Shown here: in pieces, positions 5,191-6,314 of the stretch
Position numbering within the stretch: position 1 is the first letter of the stretch
How the letters are laid out: every line of letters begins with the position of its first letter
Assembly (NCBI GenBank): GCA_964627045.1
Contig: CAZVIK010000221.1
Span: 1 to 6,314, forward strand
Origin: CAZVIK01 sp964627045
GTDB taxonomy: Bacteria > Acidobacteriota > Terriglobia > Bryobacterales > Bryobacteraceae
Reading direction: 5' to 3'
Length of the DNA: 6,314 bases
Position numbers and translations under genes: made by a program
Notes under the pieces: model-generated
Seen by the model: the letters and a program-made list of their open reading frames with translations, nothing else
Databases searched by the model: none
Told to the model about the DNA's origin: nothing

Positions 5191-5321
5191 TTTCGTTCAC
5201 TCTCCAGACTGGATATTGGATCGGCGGCTTCGGGCCTGGCGGCTTCAGCTATTCGACGGCCGGCTTCCAGAGCCACCTCGATCTCTAGGGCAAGCGTATC
5301 GGTGAGACCATTCTTAGTCAA
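5187..5321 (-). CDS. Doubtful 44-codon frame overlapping the pilin start
   Basis: A minus-strand frame from a possible TTG at 5321 encodes 44 residues with helix-like segments (ALEIEVALEAGRRIAEAA, then SSLESERK). It ends in TGA that overlaps the pilin ATG in an ATGA arrangement, typical of translational coupling. Against it: no Shine-Dalgarno precedes the TTG, third-codon-position GC is only about half (low for this genome), and I recognise no family. It could equally be pilin leader sequence, or the tail of a decayed gene, since the frame is closed upstream by TAA. Confidence 0.2.
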   Translation of the reverse strand: MTKNGLTDTLALEIEVALEAGRRIAEAARPEAADPISSLESERK

Positions 5322-5332
5322 TAGAGCATTTG

Positions 5333-5352
5333 GTTATGCGAGTTCCCATAAC
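5333..5352. promoter_or_regulatory. Operator-like inverted repeat GTTATG-N8-CATAAC
   Basis: Two perfect 6-bp half-sites separated by 8 bp overlap the 5' part of the second 21-bp repeat, about 90 bp upstream of the GH67 start and 143 bp upstream of the pilin start. The size and symmetry fit a dimeric regulator site. No regulator is encoded nearby, and the first repeat copy lacks the left half-site. This is a pattern only. Confidence 0.3.
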
Positions 5353-5363
5353 TTTAGTTAACA
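5343..5363 (+). repeat. 21-bp direct repeat, copy 2 (core CATAACTTTAGTTAACA)
   Basis: Partner of the copy at 4868-4888, differing at two positions (T/C at position 4 and G/A at position 14). It lies about 79 bp upstream of the GH67 start. AACTTTAGTT within it is a perfect 4-bp inverted repeat around TT, and GTTAAC is palindromic. Confidence 0.7.
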
Positions 5364-5441
5364 TCGCCCATGTGTGCCCGCGTCGAGCCGCCGTGTTTCG
5401 AGTTGAGGTATTCTCGATGTACATTCTCTGGAGATGCATCC

Positions 5442-6314
5442 GTGAAACCGAGACTTCAGCTTCTGGTGTTTTTGGGCGTGCTGGCGGCAGCCGTAGCGCC
5501 AGCGGAAACCGGCTACGAGGCGTGGTTGCGCCACGCGCCGGCCAGCCTCTCTCAATACCGCGAGTTCCCTGCGTCGGTGGTGGTCTTGAACGACACCGAG
5601 GTCATGGGCTCGGCGCGCTCCGAGTTGATCCGTGGCGTCCGCGGCATGCTGGGGCGGACCCTGCGCGTGGAACGCGACATGCCGGCGGAGGCTGCCGTGG
5701 TGCTGGGAACCGCCGCCGCAGTGCGGGCACGGATTCCGGCCGCGGGTACGATCCCGCCTCTCGTCGAGGACGGATTCTGGCTCAAGACGGTGTCGCTTGG
5801 CGGGCGACCGGCGCTTCTTGTCGTGGGGCCCAACGACCGCGGCGTGCTTTACGGCGTGTTCGCCTTGCTCCGCAAGATCGCGCTTAACGAACCGGTCACA
5901 TCGCTGGATGAAAAGGAGGAACCCTACAGCCCGGTCCGCTGGACCAACGAGTGGAACAACCTGGATGGTTCGATCGAGAGGGGATACGCCGGGCCATCCG
6001 TGTTTTTCGAAGCCGGCAACGTTCGGGCCGACCTGACGCGCGCCCGCGACTACGCCCGGCTGCTCGCCTCGGTGGGTATCAACGGATGCACCGTCAACAA
6101 CGTGAACGCCAATCCGCGCGTCATTACCACCGAGTTTCTACCGCAATTGGCTCGAATTGCCGCCGTCTTTCGCCCCTGGGGGGTCCGGCTTTCGGTGGCG
6201 GTGGACTTCAGCAGTCCGCGCAGCATCGGCGGGCTGGAGACGTTCGATCCGCTGGACCCCGGAGTGATCGAGTGGTGGCGCAACAAAGTCGACGAGATCT
6301 ACGGGGTCAGTCCG
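5442..6314 (+). CDS. Secreted GH67 alpha-glucuronidase, N-terminal part
   Basis: The frame is open from a GTG at 5442 to the window edge, giving 291 residues of a family usually near 700. Residues 1-21 form a signal peptide ending APA before ETGYEAW. About 22-160 is the GH67 N-terminal domain. The TIM barrel then begins with the family signature WNNLDGSIERGYAG (171-184), then VNNVNANP (218-225), and near the cut end GGLETFDPLDPGVIEWW followed by DEIYGVSP. In the family the catalytic acid motif follows shortly after, beyond the window. The enzyme releases (4-O-methyl)glucuronic acid from the non-reducing end of xylooligosaccharides; here it probably acts in the periplasm. GGAG at 5430-5433 is 8 nt from the GTG. 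A nearer ATG at 5434 reads only three codons before TGA, which overlaps the GTG region, so it is not the start. The usual HWDN is EWNN here. Confidence 0.93.
   Translation, partial: MKPRLQLLVFLGVLAAAVAPAETGYEAWLRHAPASLSQYREFPASVVVLNDTEVMGSARSELIRGVRGMLGRTLRVERDMPAEAAVVLGTAAAVRARIPAAGTIPPLVEDGFWLKTVSLGGRPALLVVGPNDRGVLYGVFALLRKIALNEPVTSLDEKEEPYSPVRWTNEWNNLDGSIERGYAGPSVFFEAGNVRADLTRARDYARLLASVGINGCTVNNVNANPRVITTEFLPQLARIAAVFRPWGVRLSVAVDFSSPRSIGGLETFDPLDPGVIEWWRNKVDEIYGVSP

Larger units (their letters stand above)
5191..5441. other. Divergent intergenic region between pilin and alpha-glucuronidase
   Basis: This 251-bp stretch must hold the promoters of both genes. It contains the pilin ribosome site (5200-5205), the second 21-bp repeat (5343-5363), an inverted repeat at 5333-5352 and the GH67 ribosome site GGAG (5430-5433). 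I find no convincing -35/-10 pair on either strand; TACATT at 5420-5425 is a weak -10 candidate for GH67. Confidence 0.6.

Noticed and set aside
4919..5305. 128-codon plus-strand frame across the pilin
   Set aside because: The minus strand in this stretch encodes a complete Flp pilin with its own ribosome site, so the plus frame is a shadow.
5330..5887. 185-codon plus-strand frame overlapping the start of GH67
   Set aside because: It is another reading frame of the GH67 gene, arginine/glycine-rich, with no recognisable domain.

Overview
The window is GC-rich and densely coded. It reads as chromosomal DNA of a free-living heterotrophic bacterium. The gene mix (a periplasmic GH67 alpha-glucuronidase, a small secreted beta-rich protein, a metal-transport operon with a PRC-barrel/MgtE_N/CBS regulator, an isolated Flp pilin) and the repeat-rich intergenic DNA suggest Acidobacteriota, possibly the Bryobacter/Solibacter group. 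That placement is an inference from general familiarity, not from a marker gene.

Layout. (1) 1-1306, minus: a cytoplasmic regulator with two PRC-barrel-like segments, an MgtE_N domain and a CBS pair but no membrane channel, followed after 12 nt by the start of a probable Nramp divalent-metal transporter that runs off the left edge. (2) 1487-2446, plus: an aldo/keto reductase with an intact catalytic tetrad, divergent from the regulator. (3) 2465-3790, minus: a CorC/HlyC-type membrane protein (CNNM, CBS pair, C-terminal CorC domain), convergent with the reductase. Its strong Shine-Dalgarno lies too far from any start, but a hairpin can bridge the gap. (4) 3907-4248, minus: a small exported beta-rich protein of unknown function. 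(5) 4305-4541: a 233-bp MITE-like element with TA duplications, terminal inverted repeats and two nested hairpins. (6) 4543-5013: gene-poor DNA with a decayed transposase-accessory remnant, one copy of a 21-bp repeat and a 10-bp-stem hairpin. (7) 5014-5190, minus: a 58-residue Flp-type pilin. (8) 5191-5441: a divergent intergenic region with the second copy of the 21-bp repeat. (9) 5442-end, plus: the first 291 residues of a secreted GH67 alpha-glucuronidase.

The left half has a metal-homeostasis flavour: regulator plus Nramp, and a CorC-like protein often linked to Mg/Co handling. The right half concerns the cell envelope and exterior: pilin, exported protein, and an enzyme that removes glucuronic acid from xylan fragments. 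Nothing here amounts to a clearly new defence or biosynthetic system. The best leads are the hairpin-bridged ribosome site of the CorC-type gene, the MITE with twin internal hairpins, the 21-bp repeats bracketing the orphan pilin, and the channel-less MgtE-like regulator coupled to Nramp.
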